A model generated the notes under the pieces. The model made no database searches. It was not told the origin of the DNA and was given only the letters and a program-made list of their open reading frames with translations. Of a stretch of 64,000 bases of DNA, positions 33,007 through 43,974 are shown piece by piece. Position 1 is the stretch's first letter, and each line of letters begins with the position of its first letter. The position numbers and the translations under genes are program-made. Origin of the DNA: Podospora pseudoanserina (Eukaryota; Ascomycota; Sordariomycetes; Sordariales; Podosporaceae); contig NC_085925.1 of the NCBI RefSeq assembly GCF_035222485.1, positions 744,001-808,000 of the forward strand. Reading direction: 5' to 3'.

Positions 33007-36000
33007 GGTGACGGGAGACTGGCGGGTGGATGATGAAGTCGAGTCGGGACGCAATCTCGACCACGGCCATGGAAGACCTCTTATATACTCGATGGATCCG
33101 ACCCCGGCCTCGTCAGATATCGCGACAGCAAGATCAACCACACCGCATTCTAGAGCCTTTCACGAGAGGAAAGAAGCCCCGAAGTAGAGGCGGCTTGAGT
33201 GTGGGGGGAGGGGCAAAACAAGGGCCTTGTGTGGTTTGTGGGCTGCATACTTTTTTTCTACGTTAGCCCCGGAGAAGAGCGCTTGCCTTGCATTGGCGGC
33301 ATTCTTCATGTCCCCTCTTAAACCCGTGTTTTTTTTGGGTTCTCTGACAGTAGCATTTCACGACTGACAAACCAGCATCCGATGACGTTCCATCAAGGCT
33401 TGAAAGAACGGGGGGGGGCTTGGCGAGAACACCAACACTGTGGACAAGTTCCCGAGGATCTGCCGCCGGCCCTTGCCAACCGGACCATCTGGACCTGACT
33501 CTCTTCGCTTGAGGGTCCTATGACCAGTTTGCAATATTTTGCGTATATATTGCTTATTGGGGGACTTTTGAGAGGTTGGGTGTCGGTGTGAATAATACAA
33601 TCACTGCGGGGTGGGTTGGGGATTCAGCCGATGTTTTGGCGGGGCGGGCCGAGTCTTATCATCATGGAACGAGATGGTGGTGTCGAGATGGATGAATGTC
33701 GGTTGAACATCGGGAAAGTTTGGGGCGGTCATGGCTATTCCTGGGGTCTAGGAGTCATTCAGGGTTTGACTTAGTATCATTGTCAGCCGGGACACGAGGA
33801 TAAAGCTGTGGCTTCTGGGGGTCGACGATAGTGCCAGGATGGTAATGCGGAGCGGACAGGTGTGGGTCCTTCGGAGGAGGTCGAACGGTTTTGTCCCGAA
33901 ATGGAAACTCCGCTCACGGTATCCCGACTGGCGACCGACTTTATATCATCACCACCGCCCTCGATGCGGGTTGTGTTGCCTCTCGAAATTGCGGGCCATA
34001 TTCCTCCATGGGGATGAATCCTGAGGCTTATCAGGACCAACGACACTTTGCAAACGACGGACTTCCGACGTTTTGCCGTGCGAGCTGACCGAAGTCTAAA
34101 AGAGAAGCGGAACCAGATTCGTCAAACTCTTGACATATTCGTCGAGCTGAGGGTTTTTGGGAAAGCCAAAGGAGACCGGCTGGATAGGGAATGATAGCTG
34201 GGTCAGAGAGATGGTCACGGATAGGTGTCATGAGTCGGCGCCAAGACAAGGTTGCGGGAACCACGCCTGTGCCTCACTATCAACAACAGGTCATGAAAGA
34301 AGTTAAGATTTCTAGTACAGGTATGTCCACCCTGTTGCTCTTCACATTAGTCTCTGGCTAATACTCCCATAGTTTCGTTCCATCTTATAACATCCGACAT
34401 GCCCATGTGCCTGGATTCGAGACCGAACCCCTCCCCCGCCATCAACCTCATCTTTCGAAAGGAACCAAGATATTCTGTATCCTCCGTGTCATATCTCTCT
34501 TGGCGTCTCTAGGCTGGCGGGGCTGGTATGTGGCTTGAACTAAGACGTTGCCATCTCGCGTTGGTTCTGAGCTGAAGAAGTCCAAACGATCCTGTCGGTG
34601 ATCCCGGGCTCTGGCCCCCTCATGGTGGGAGCAACTGGAGCTGGTGTTGATCAGCATTTAGTACAGATCAGTCGGGGCGATGTATCAAGCACGAAGACCT
34701 ACTGGCAACTCTCGGGCATTTTGGGGGAAAGACTGGATATTTGACAAGTTCTCCGGTGGTGGTGAAGTCAAGATGTCGGGACTGACTGATAGCAGGACTT
34801 ACCAGCATCAACAAAAGCAACCGGCAGACTCAGGGGTATATATCTGCTCACCTCATCGTTACGACCACCATACGTCCTGCCCATTACCAAGCCCGACGCA
34901 CCAAACACCATACTGATATTGGCATGGCAGCCCTCCTTTGTCGACTTGGGCTACCCCCCATCACATGTAACATCTGCAAGGCTCAACTGAAACCGACAAG
35001 CCACACACTACAAATTACAACACAGTCTACGTGTATGATTCAAAAGCGCATACTTTCACGCCTCTGGGACACTCCAGCATCTGCAGGGTTCGTAGTAAAC
35101 ACTGCCGGAAAAGGGTACCGTTGCCCTTGGGGTGTGGTAGGGTGATCCCCCACAAACGTTGTGCGTCGGTATGGAGGAGCACCATCTCGTTATCCCCCTG
35201 CAGAAAACAGCTGGCCAACAGCAATGGGGGAACATAGACCAGAGATCCTTCTTCAGAAGCTTTTCTCTCATTGGAAGCATAGTTGGTGCCGGAGGCAGCA
35301 AACACGGGACCGAGCCCCAACACACCGAAACAAAATCCGGTGGTTGTGGTGTGTGCGAGGTTGTATGTGGCGGCTATCAACGAACCATGTCAATACCCCG
35401 TGGTCACACATGACGGTAGTTTTCTGCAGAAGCTCCGCGGGCTCCGAATTTTCCTTTTTGCCACATGGCCACCCTCACAATGTTCATCTCCTGGCGCCTG
35501 TCGCGGCTGAATGACCACACCCTTTCAAGCTCAGACGCCACGTCTGCACACGCCATCGAAGGACCTTTGGACCCCTGTCGCCTGGTCATGGCACACCACA
35601 CAGGGACCTCACCGGTTTGTGTGGTTCCAAGTAAGCGCCATAAGCGCATAGTTACACAAAGTTAGCTCAATTTCTAAGGAGATAAGGCTGCGGGTGAGAC
35701 GGGAGGGACGGGTAAGATGACGATGAGTAAACGTCTGGTTTGTTTCCGACTGACGCCAAATGGATTGTCTCTACCCTACAGGGCAGCTTTGATCAGATGA
35801 ACTAACGAACCCTCCCTCTCAAGTCCGAAAACAGCACATGCCATGGTTGGGGACCTTCTACATTAGGATGTTGTTATCTACACGTTTTATGCATCAGCCT
35901 AGATGCAAGTCAGCGCGGCAGTCCATCTGCACGCGGAAGCGAGAGAAATAAGACTTGACACATGAAACAAGTTTGGAGCAGAGAAGACAGGAGTCTATAG

Positions 36001-36736
36001 CAAAATCACGATGGTGTTTCTTTTTACCAGATCGGATCAGACGTAATCCGAGTATTTGGGGTCCAAGAATTGTCTCGGCATGGTTTTCTGGGGGCCAAAA
36101 GCTGCCGTGCCACAGTCATTGTTAAGTGCAGGTCTTACAAAGAATCTGGCAGCCTGATATGCAAAGGCATATGCACATCAGCCCTATACATCGTCACCTC
36201 TCTACTTTCTAATCACTCTCTCTTGGTTGCCTGAGCAGGTGCATTTGCGGCGTGGTCTTGTGGGAAAAGTTATAAAGTCCGTCAGGAGATACGGTCCGGG
36301 TTTCCACCTTGGTCTCTGACGAGGCTGTAGGGAGGGAGGGAAGGAGGCTGGAGGAGACAGGAGTAGGAAGGCAGCCACCATACCGAAGAGAGGTCAAAAG
36401 CTATGTACGTCCCCAGGTAGGGTTGTGTTGCATGATGAGGCAAGAATCTTTAGGGGTTGTTCTCTTTGAGGGTGCATAGTACTCTCGAGACCTTTTTCGA
36501 GACACGGGATGACGGCTTGGTACCGTTTCTCTGTTGATATCGCACACTACCTTGGGCTTCCGTCCCTCGGACCTCCTGCAACATCTACTCCTCGAATTAT
36601 TGGAGGTTGTCATAAGGATGCAGCATATGCATCTTTCATGGTCGGTGCCGCCGTGCCTGGTTGCAGTTTCACAGGCATTATGAACGCACATCCTGTCCAG
36701 GGAAGCAAGCTACGATGGGTGTCCACACTCATAAAA
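33007..36736. other. Gene-poor stretch
   Basis: About 3.7 kb with no supported coding region on either strand. Open frames are short, unrelated to recognisable families, and lack conserved motifs. A TATATAA element at 33081-33088 probably serves the MFS gene. Confidence 0.45.
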
Positions 36737-36838
36737 TCTTCCGTAGTATAGTGGTCAGTATGTGAGCTTGTCAATTCCTCGACTCCACCAGTCAGAATAA
36801 CAACGCTCGAGACCCGGGTTCAATTCCCGGCGGGAGAG
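36737..36838 (+). tRNA. tRNA-Asp (GTC) with 30-base intron
   Basis: Acceptor strands TCTTCCG (36737-36743) and CGGGAGA (36831-36837) pair with one G-T wobble, followed by discriminator G at 36838, as expected for Asp. The D arm is TAGTATAGTGGTCAGTA. The anticodon stem GAGC/GCTC brackets loop TTGTCA...C with anticodon GTC at 36770-36772. An intron of about 30 bases (36774-36803) sits after position 37, the canonical eukaryotic site. The T arm is CCGGGTTCAATTCCCGG. Mature length 72. No CCA is encoded, as in nuclear tRNA genes. Confidence 0.93.
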
Positions 36839-37401
36839 TACCACGCATTTTCTTTTTTTTCATCTTTTACAAGCTGGATATGCTTGTTCTCTTTTGGTAC
36901 CAAAAACAAGGGGGATGTAGACCCGTCTGGCTTCTTCTGTAGGGTGCCGCACCCCACCCAGACTGGCTTCTTGTTGCTTCTGTGACATGCTAGATGCCTC
37001 GATGAAGCCCTGCGTATTTCAAAGGTCATACTTAACAACCGTTATTGACAGGCTCTCTCTCCTACTCACAGAGATGGAAACGTACTTCCATTTGTAGCAT
37101 GCCTATGGCTTATCTTTCTTCTGATTCAAGGCTCACTCGCGTGGCCCCAGCTGATCTTTGTCCTCGATCTCTTCCAGACCTCAACTCCTCTCTTCTTCCC
37201 TTTCCGTTTCTGAAACAAACTATTCAATCTGCCACGACTCTCCTGCAAACAACAATCACCACGACGCTGCAAAGTGGGGGCAGCTCAATATCATTCACAC
37301 AGTTGTCGTTGCCTGTCTTGTGGCGGGGGGTGTCGTGGTTCACGGCACAGGAGAACGATTGCGGTATATGGCCATGGAAACGAATCCGCGATGATAACCT
37401 C

Positions 37402-38096
37402 GGATTTCTAGCCCTCCCATCCACCCGGGACCTCTCCATCGACACCCTACAGGACCTTTTGACCAACTGGACGACCACGTCAGAAAACCTCGTCAAGACT
37501 TACTTCGCCCGGATTGCTGAAATCAACCCGTCGACTCGCTCGTTCTTGGAAGTCAGTCCCTTCGCTCTAGAAGATGCACGCAAGCGGGACAACGAAAGGC
37601 GAGACGGGGGTGAGGTCAAAGATGCATGGGATTCCGATTTTGGCCAAGGGGTCGGTTAGTATTGATGGGTTGAACAGCTCTGCAGGGTCGTACTGCCTGC
37701 TTGGCCCTCGGATGTACCCGGCCTTGTTGGGTACCCGGTTGTTTGTGTGCCGCTGGGGTTTTTACCCGAGGGGACAGAGGTGGAGAGGAATACAAAGGGG
37801 GGATTTGGTGGAGCAAGCGCCTGGCATACCGTGAGTAATTCCTCCCCGTGTGATCCGCCACTGTACTGACCTCCATTTTTTTTATTTTTTTTTTAAGTTT
37901 TTGGTTGAGCTTCATTGGGAAGCCGTTCACCGAGGAGAAGTTGATTGAGCTGGCGTATGCTTTCGAGCAACGTACTCAGATTGGGAGGCAAAGGAAGCCG
38001 GTGGTGCTGCCCGTTGCTGATATTTGCGATATTTTGCGAGAGAGGAGGGTTGTGTGGAGGGTTTGGGGTAAACTACGGGAATGGTTTGTGATATGA
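37402..38096 (+). pseudogene. Remnant of an amidase-signature family gene
   Basis: Segments of an amidase remain in order but in different frames and without the core. 37402-37615 gives LPSTRDLSIDTLQDLLTNW, VKTYFARIAEINPSTRSFLE; a frame change in a G run near 37605 leads to MHGIPILAKGSVSIDGLNSS and AGSYCLL (to about 37705). The next recognisable piece is a different frame, GYPVVCVPLGF (37728-37760), normally near the C-terminus, so roughly 300 residues including the Gly/Ser-rich signature and Ser-cisSer-Lys triad are missing. A further G-run slip near 37798 leads to GDLVEQAPGIP, then a GTGAGT...AAG intron (about 37832-37897) to SFIGKPFTEEKLIELAYAF and KPVVLP. The gene cannot encode an active enzyme. 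The 5' start was not found. Confidence 0.8.
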
Positions 38097-38364
38097 GTGG
38101 CTTATGGAAACATTTGGGTTGGAAGGGGAAAAGGGTGGTTATACGTAGCTTTATGGGTGTGGACTTGTGGAATAGTATGTCTCCCTCATTTGAACTTACC
38201 ATACATAGCTACATCTCTCACACATCACAGAATTTCACGCAGCAAAAGCCTTTGAAGAACTCGGCGGTACCTATCTAAGCGTCTACGTGATTCAAGAGCT
38301 GATTAAAAGTCTTCCTTCCCTGGATCGGTTGTTTCGTCCAACAACGTCAAAAGATCTTCAATAA
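38081..38364 (+). CDS. Candidate small two-exon ORF, unrecognised
   Basis: Not recognised. Exon 38081-38174 (MVCDMSGLWKHLGWKGKRV...) ends at GTATGT; acceptor CAG at 38228-38230 leads to 38231-38364 (FHAAKAFEELGGTYLSVYV, IKSLPSLDRLFRP), joining in frame for 75 residues. The second exon reads like real protein; the first overlaps the tail of the amidase remnant in another frame. It may be the 3' exon of a decayed gene rather than an intact small gene. Confidence 0.3.
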
Positions 38365-38439
38365 CCCTCCTTCCTGCATTCTCCCTTCAACAGTTTCCTA
38401 ATTTTCCCCAAGTAGTTCTGGCTAGGTAAACCAACATGG

Positions 38440-38680
38440 GGAAAACTCCCTAGTAGGCTCAGACGTTTAAAGATCTATTTTCTTTTCATAAGAATATCTC
38501 TCCATGAGAAAGATAAGAGGTTTAGTATAATAGCTAACTCTTAAATCTTACTGCTTTTTACAAGCTAAACTCTAGATCTTAACGGAGATAAATTATAACA
38601 AATCACAACTAAAGGCATTTTACAAGGAATACTATCATCCTCCCGTTCTAGGCAAGGAGATCACAAAGTCTGTAAGTCGA
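38440..38680. repeat. AT-rich, TA-rich island resembling RIP-mutated repeat DNA
   Basis: Sequence composition drops abruptly to AT-rich with many TA steps (TAGTATAATAGCTAACTC, GATAAATTATAAC), unlike flanking DNA. Repeat-induced point mutation in ascomycetes converts CpA to TpA and leaves such islands. No terminal repeats or coding remnant can be identified. Confidence 0.45.
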
Positions 38681-39259
38681 AGTTGCGGTTGGATGGATGT
38701 CATCACCGAGAACTGGTGCGTTAGAATGAGACCCTTGGGATGATAGGTAACTGGGCATTTATGCGGAAAGTATTGAGTTCCGAGTTGAGAGGAGGTGAAT
38801 TTTCGTTCTTGGGCGAATAGATATATCTACGGGCCTGGCCGAGCTTGTCTGTTTCAAAGGTGAGCCAGGCTTAAAATATCGGTACACACTTTCATACCCT
38901 CTAGTTTTAAACTTAAGGGGGAAGCGAACTCGGGGACCTCTTTGAGGACGGGCAGAGGCCTGGGCTTTGTGAATCGCGTCCCTCTCTTGGTGATGAGCCG
39001 CTTCTTGTCCTTGGGACGGTGTGAAGCAAGCGGTGGAGTGGTTCCTGATATGCTTCTTGTAGAATGTGTCGGTTTGCTCGCTGTCGTGGGGTAGGTAGGG
39101 ACATCTGTTTGGCGCTGAAGTTGATCGGGTTCCGTGGTGTCACAGACGCGCTCGCTCTCCATGATTAGGTCAAGAGACTTGCTCATGGCGCCAGTATTAG
39201 CCAGCTATTTAGGTGAGTCAAGACAATTAGCGTCAAATTATAGCCTGGTTGAAGTTATA

Positions 39260-39690
39260 GTCTAGACTTATGTTAAGACTCGCGGTGATGGCTCTCGTGG
39301 CTATGGCCAGTCTCGTGACAGTGGTCGCAGCTCACGCCGCAGCCAGCCTTACCCCCACCGTGGCTACAGAACCAGCGGTACGAATACCACGGGTATTAGC
39401 AGCCGTAGCAACAACCGGTACACAAGCGCCCGCCCTTACTATAGTATCAACACCACACCCCACGCCAGTAAGTAGGCCGAGGACACGCGTGGCGTATCCG
39501 AGGAGGGCTAGCTAGAGGCAGCCGATAACGTTGGCTACCGGGCTGCATATGGCAAGGCCCCCAGCCCCGAGGGCAATCACAACGTCACGGGCAAACCCCT
39601 TGTTTCGGCCCGCAGTGGTTCGGTGGAACTGGACAGGCAGTCGCCTGGACGGGCCAGACTGTAGGTCTGTGGGAGGTATTGCTCCCGGAG
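39260..39690 (+). other. Possible remnant of an Arg/Ser/Gly-rich (gag-like) reading frame
   Basis: One forward frame reads Arg/Ser/Gly-rich sequence (SRGYGQSRDSGRSSRRSQP), then after single stop codons continues as EDTRGVSEEG and NVGYRAAYGKAPSPEGNHN to another stop near 39660. This composition is common in retrotransposon gag-like proteins, and the AT-rich island lies 600 bases upstream. No protease, reverse transcriptase or terminal repeats are seen, so the call is weak. Confidence 0.25.
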
Positions 39691-40237
39691 GATTGGTCAG
39701 TCAGGTTGCTCCCAAGGCTTCGGCCCTGAGGCCGACATATTGGTAACGGTGAGAAAAGATTTTTGCTTTCTGGAGCTGTTTGTCAGAGTATCTAGAAATA
39801 TCATCAATTTTCACACATCTCTGCGGCGTACAACACATAACAACAGCAAATAACCCCGGCTACCGGATTATGCCCCCCCGGCGTCTCTTGAATGACCAGT
39901 AGGCTGGCTTGTGACGCCAGTAGTAACCAACTAGTTTGTGGTGTCATTGGTACGAGATGGGACCGGATAGCGGGAGGCTCATGGTGTTCCATACCTCGAG
40001 GTGTGACGGGAGTATCTATATACGGAGGTAGAGTACTTGTTGGTGAACGAGAGAATGTGGCTGCATAATTGCAGATGATGGACGAGGTCCAGTCTGTCTC
40101 CTCTACCTTCTATATGATGTGATCTCTTTGTCGCGATTTATCTGATATTTTCCGCCATTTGACTCTTGGTAGGAATTGTGGGCGACCATTCTCAGCTATT
40201 TTGACATCGATATCAGCAACACCATCGCCATCCTACT

Positions 40238-40300
40238 CCGCCGTTCTATTCCGCCGTTCTATCCCACCATTCTATCCCGCCCTCTTAATCCGCCATTCGA
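40238..40300 (+). repeat. 13-base minisatellite, about five imperfect units
   Basis: Units of the form CCGCCGTTCTATT repeat in tandem with point differences (CCACCATTCTATC, CCGCCCTCTTAAT, CCGCCATTCGACT). It is in non-coding DNA. Confidence 0.8.
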
Positions 40301-43300
40301 CTTCACTGTGGAACTATGTAGTAATGAGATAAAGCTGATTTGTTGTTGAGATAAAGTTGGGATGGTGGTGAGAAGGTGCTGGGGTGTTTTTAGATTTTCA
40401 AGCATAATAAGCTGAGACTGAACATCTAGGTCGGCAAGCACCTAGGTAGTTACATACTGGATGGTTTGGAGAGGGCATCGAAAGCATTTCAATCTTCCCT
40501 TTTCTATCCCTTGTTTTCTAACACTTGGATAGATTAATCTGCCGTCTGTTATGTTTCTTACCTATGCAACCAAGGTCCTTCAAGAATTTGGAAGCGAAGC
40601 CTCCAGCCCTGCCGATGTTAAATCCGTGATTATTACAGTTCATTCTCAGCTGCTGGACTGTTTACTTGCCGGACTGTTTACTTACCGGTTTGTTTACACC
40701 CTCCCTCCCCCCTGGCCCCTTTCGACCGCACTGTGCTGTCTGCAGAAACCATCCCTACTTGCAGATTGTGACCGTTTGTCTATGACCTTTAAACATTGCT
40801 CCATCTGATGCACAGCCCCCCACCCCACCTTCTAAATCACGACATCTATTCACTCAGCATCCCAGTGCGCCGGATTTGTTAAAGTGTGTTCTCAGATAGT
40901 TAGCTGGTCCGTCTCACAGGCACTATACCGCTTACACCAACCCTGCCCGCCTGTAACAACAACAGCAACAAAAAAGGCCCAAGCGCACGGACAAGTCTCC
41001 GGTTCACGTTCCCTCAAAGTCAAGCTTCTTACTCCCTTACCACTCTCACATTCCAGAACAAATCCTCCGGCTCAGTGGAAGAGTTTTGGCAGGACAGACC
41101 ACGAGAGCTTTTCACGGTTGTCAGTCCCAGGGTTCAACATGTAAGAGGCAGGTCAAAGCGAAACGCACAAACCCTATCTACCTTACCATTTCGAAACAAA
41201 ACAATGTCAGCCTGGAAGAATGGAACAACACCACCTCACCCATTGCCATGCTACTCCCACGCCACGTGGTGTTGGTAGTACCCTGCCTTCAAAACGTCAG
41301 GTGCTGGACCGTAGTGGTCAATGTCTGACTCAGGTTCGGGTTGGGGTTAGGTAGCAGTCCTGTTCCCCAACCACAGCCCGCTACGAAAAATGGCACACTG
41401 TAATTCCGTCAGTTCCCCACCCTGTTTGAGAAATTGGAAAGGAAATAATGTTATAACCTGTCCATGATATAGTCTCATCTAGAGGTTCGTCCCTCGGTGC
41501 TTCATTGGCTGATGTGTTAACCCCCTTCCAGTGAAAACCCCGATGTTAACAGATACCTAGCATCTCCCGTAGATCCCGATATGGCCTTTCTCACCTGAAT
41601 CATCTGGTCTTTTCGGTGACTTCCCCTTCCATCAGAAGAGTTGAAAGAGAAAAAAGAGAAAAAATTGAATGTGTTCCCCCCGCCAAAACCACCCCCCTGT
41701 TCGCCAAACCGTTGCGCTAACCTAGGGCCACTAGTTCAAACGGCGTGCGTGCGGAGTCAGTGGAGTGTGTGGGGACAGACAGTTCGTGAGCAGTTGTCCA
41801 GGGCCGGGCCTTGCCGAACCTTGCTTGTTGGTGAGGTGGTGATGGGAGGGGGGAACTTTGGATGTGGGAGTTCGGACCGACGGGGTGGGCATGTACTGTG
41901 TATGGGCTCTGATAATCAGTTGGGATGGGTGATCTGATAGGAGCGGATTTAGGGGACGTCGTGAATTGTATTGTCGAGATATCCGCCCGGCTTTGGTTGA
42001 TGAGCGGACGGTTCAAACTTGAACCCCAAACTAGGATGTCAAGGACCAGCAAGATATCCACACCGGTACTCATGAAACTTGCGCGTACCAATACCCCCTC
42101 CCCGACTGGCGCGTCACTTCTCAGAAAGACATCCCATCGCACATCAAATATGCGGCGTTCTCGGAAGCTGGCCCTGGCCGTGTCGATGTCAGAAGGCAAA
42201 AAGAAACAGACAGGGGTAGGCAACGCTTCAGATGATAGGTGATGGTGGTGATGGCCGTCAAGAGACGGGCCATAGGGTGGTGTGGTATGTTTCTAGATAG
42301 GTAGTGGTGTGAAGCAGCAACACTGCCCTTACAACGGCAGTTCAGTTCTGGCTCGACCCTGCTCAAATAGGCGAACTGGTCGCCTATGCATACATGGCAG
42401 ACGTAATACATACAACCAGGTTGCCCGCTCCCCATCTCATTGGAAGCGGGACTTGGCAAGCAGCATGGCAGACATAGCTGCTCCCACCATGTGATGTCGG
42501 CACCAAGCAGGCCGTTGTGTCATGTCGTTATATGTATGAGAAGCGAGTATAAAGAGCCCATCCCGCCCCCACCACCATACACCATCGTGTTGCTTGCCCG
42601 GACAACCGCCATCCAAGTCCAGACTGATCTCAAAGGAGGGGTTGAACGATGCATTGCTGCAGACTAGAAGCTGTGTGACAGGAACGGCTGGTTTCGATTC
42701 GCAAACTGGAGCATCGCAGAGTGTTCGCAACCGAAGAGAAAAGATGAACGGGATGAAATGCGTGCATGGCGCGAGAACAACAAGACGAGACCGGGCTGAC
42801 CCTGCTTGGTCGGCGATGGGTGGTGATCAAGGCTTATCTCTGGCGACACGCCAGGTGGTGCATATGTGCAGTTAACGGAGATAGGTTCCTCTTCCTGCGA
42901 TGCAGGCTAGGCAGACTGGGAATCGCTCTGAATTCATTCTGCTGGCTATAGTTTGCTTTTTGCTATTGCTCAATTGAGCCCGAAAATGACAGTAGTTCGA
43001 CCAAGACCAGTTCTGCGCCGCAATCACGCAGGAAGCAACGCCATTCCGTGCCACCCATGTAACCGTAGACTCCCATGTCGACCAGAACTGCAGATTCACA
43101 CCCTCCACATCAGATGGAAAACCCCAGTGGTATCAATCTTTTGTTGCTCGGGAAAAGAAACAAAGAACAAAGAAAATCGCGTCCATCGCTCCATTGTTGG
43201 TTCTGTGTACCCAATCCATGGAGCTCTCTCTTTCATACATCCAGGGGGTTCAAAAGCATTGTTGCTTGCGTTTCCAGTCGTGCTCGTTGGCATCCACCAC

Positions 43301-43416
43301 ACGTCAAACCAAAGAAAATTCACACTTTGAGATTCCAAAATCCCAACATACCATCCAAATGCCCAATTGGTCATTGACCGAAATCAGGCTGGGTAAGTCG
43401 TCGTCGTTGCACCCCC

Positions 43417-43860
43417 TTAATATCGCACCTGCATAGGAATGCCCGTCGTGGTCATGACAGGCCGCGGGGTGTCGCTTGTCGTAATTTGGTTGATGTTAAT
43501 TTGGCTCATTTGAGTCCGGGGGTCCAAGACCTTTTGCCGCAAGGTCCAGTACGATCCAGCGGTGGCATTCGGAACAGCCTCCATGATGATGTATTGGAGC
43601 GTTCCCTGGAATGCTTTGGGGACGCAGACCTCGGTGGGCTGTCGCCAGGTTGCAAGAGCCCCGGTGGACTCCGCAGGCTCCATTGCTTCACGGCCCTCGG
43701 CCTGTAGACGAAACATGTTTAGTCACATGTAAGAACTACCAAGGACAACTATCAAACTCACAAGACAAGAGCCGCAAGCGTGGCCGTTCATAAACACCCA
43801 ATTGGGGCAGTTGTAGCTCAAGAAGTACTTGCATCGGTACTTGTTGAATCCGCCAGACAT
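43417..43860 (-). CDS. Small Cys-containing conserved-looking fungal protein
   Basis: Two exons on the minus strand: 43860-43762 and 43701-43417, 127 residues. GTGAGT donor and CTACAG acceptor, phase 0. The N-terminal exon has MSGGFNKYRCKYFLSYNCP and then HACGSCL: Cys at 10, 18, 29 and 32 (C-x7-C-x10-C-x2-C), which suggests a small zinc-binding or disulfide motif. There is no signal peptide, which favours an intracellular zinc-type site. The second exon is polar (TWRQPTEVCVPKAFQG, YWTLRQKVLDP). A TATAAAG box at 43968-43974, about 110 bases upstream of the ATG, supports a real promoter. I recall similar small proteins in filamentous ascomycetes but know no function. Confidence 0.8.
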
Positions 43861-43967
43861 GGTGAAGGTGAGTTTGGTGCGTAAGGTGGGTGCTGCTGAT
43901 TTTGATCCACGAAGGAAGATCTAAGGTGCAATAATAAGATGTGGACTGTCCGCTGACAGCCAAGCGA

Positions 43968-43974
43968 CTTTATA
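43968..43974 (-). promoter_or_regulatory. TATA box of the small Cys-containing gene
   Basis: TATAAAG on the minus strand, 108 bases upstream of the start codon at 43860. Confidence 0.5.

Larger units (their letters stand above)
38365..43416. other. Gene-poor stretch with AT-rich island and repeats
   Basis: About 5 kb with no supported intact gene. It holds the AT-rich island (38440-38680), a possible transposon-like remnant (39260-39690) and a 13-base minisatellite (40238-40300). From 40500 to 43400 I see only short frames without recognisable motifs. Confidence 0.45.

Noticed and set aside
35027-35380. 117-codon minus-strand frame (LLHTDAQRLWGITLPHPKG)
   Set aside because: Some protein-like runs, but no second line of evidence such as splice signals, promoter or motif.
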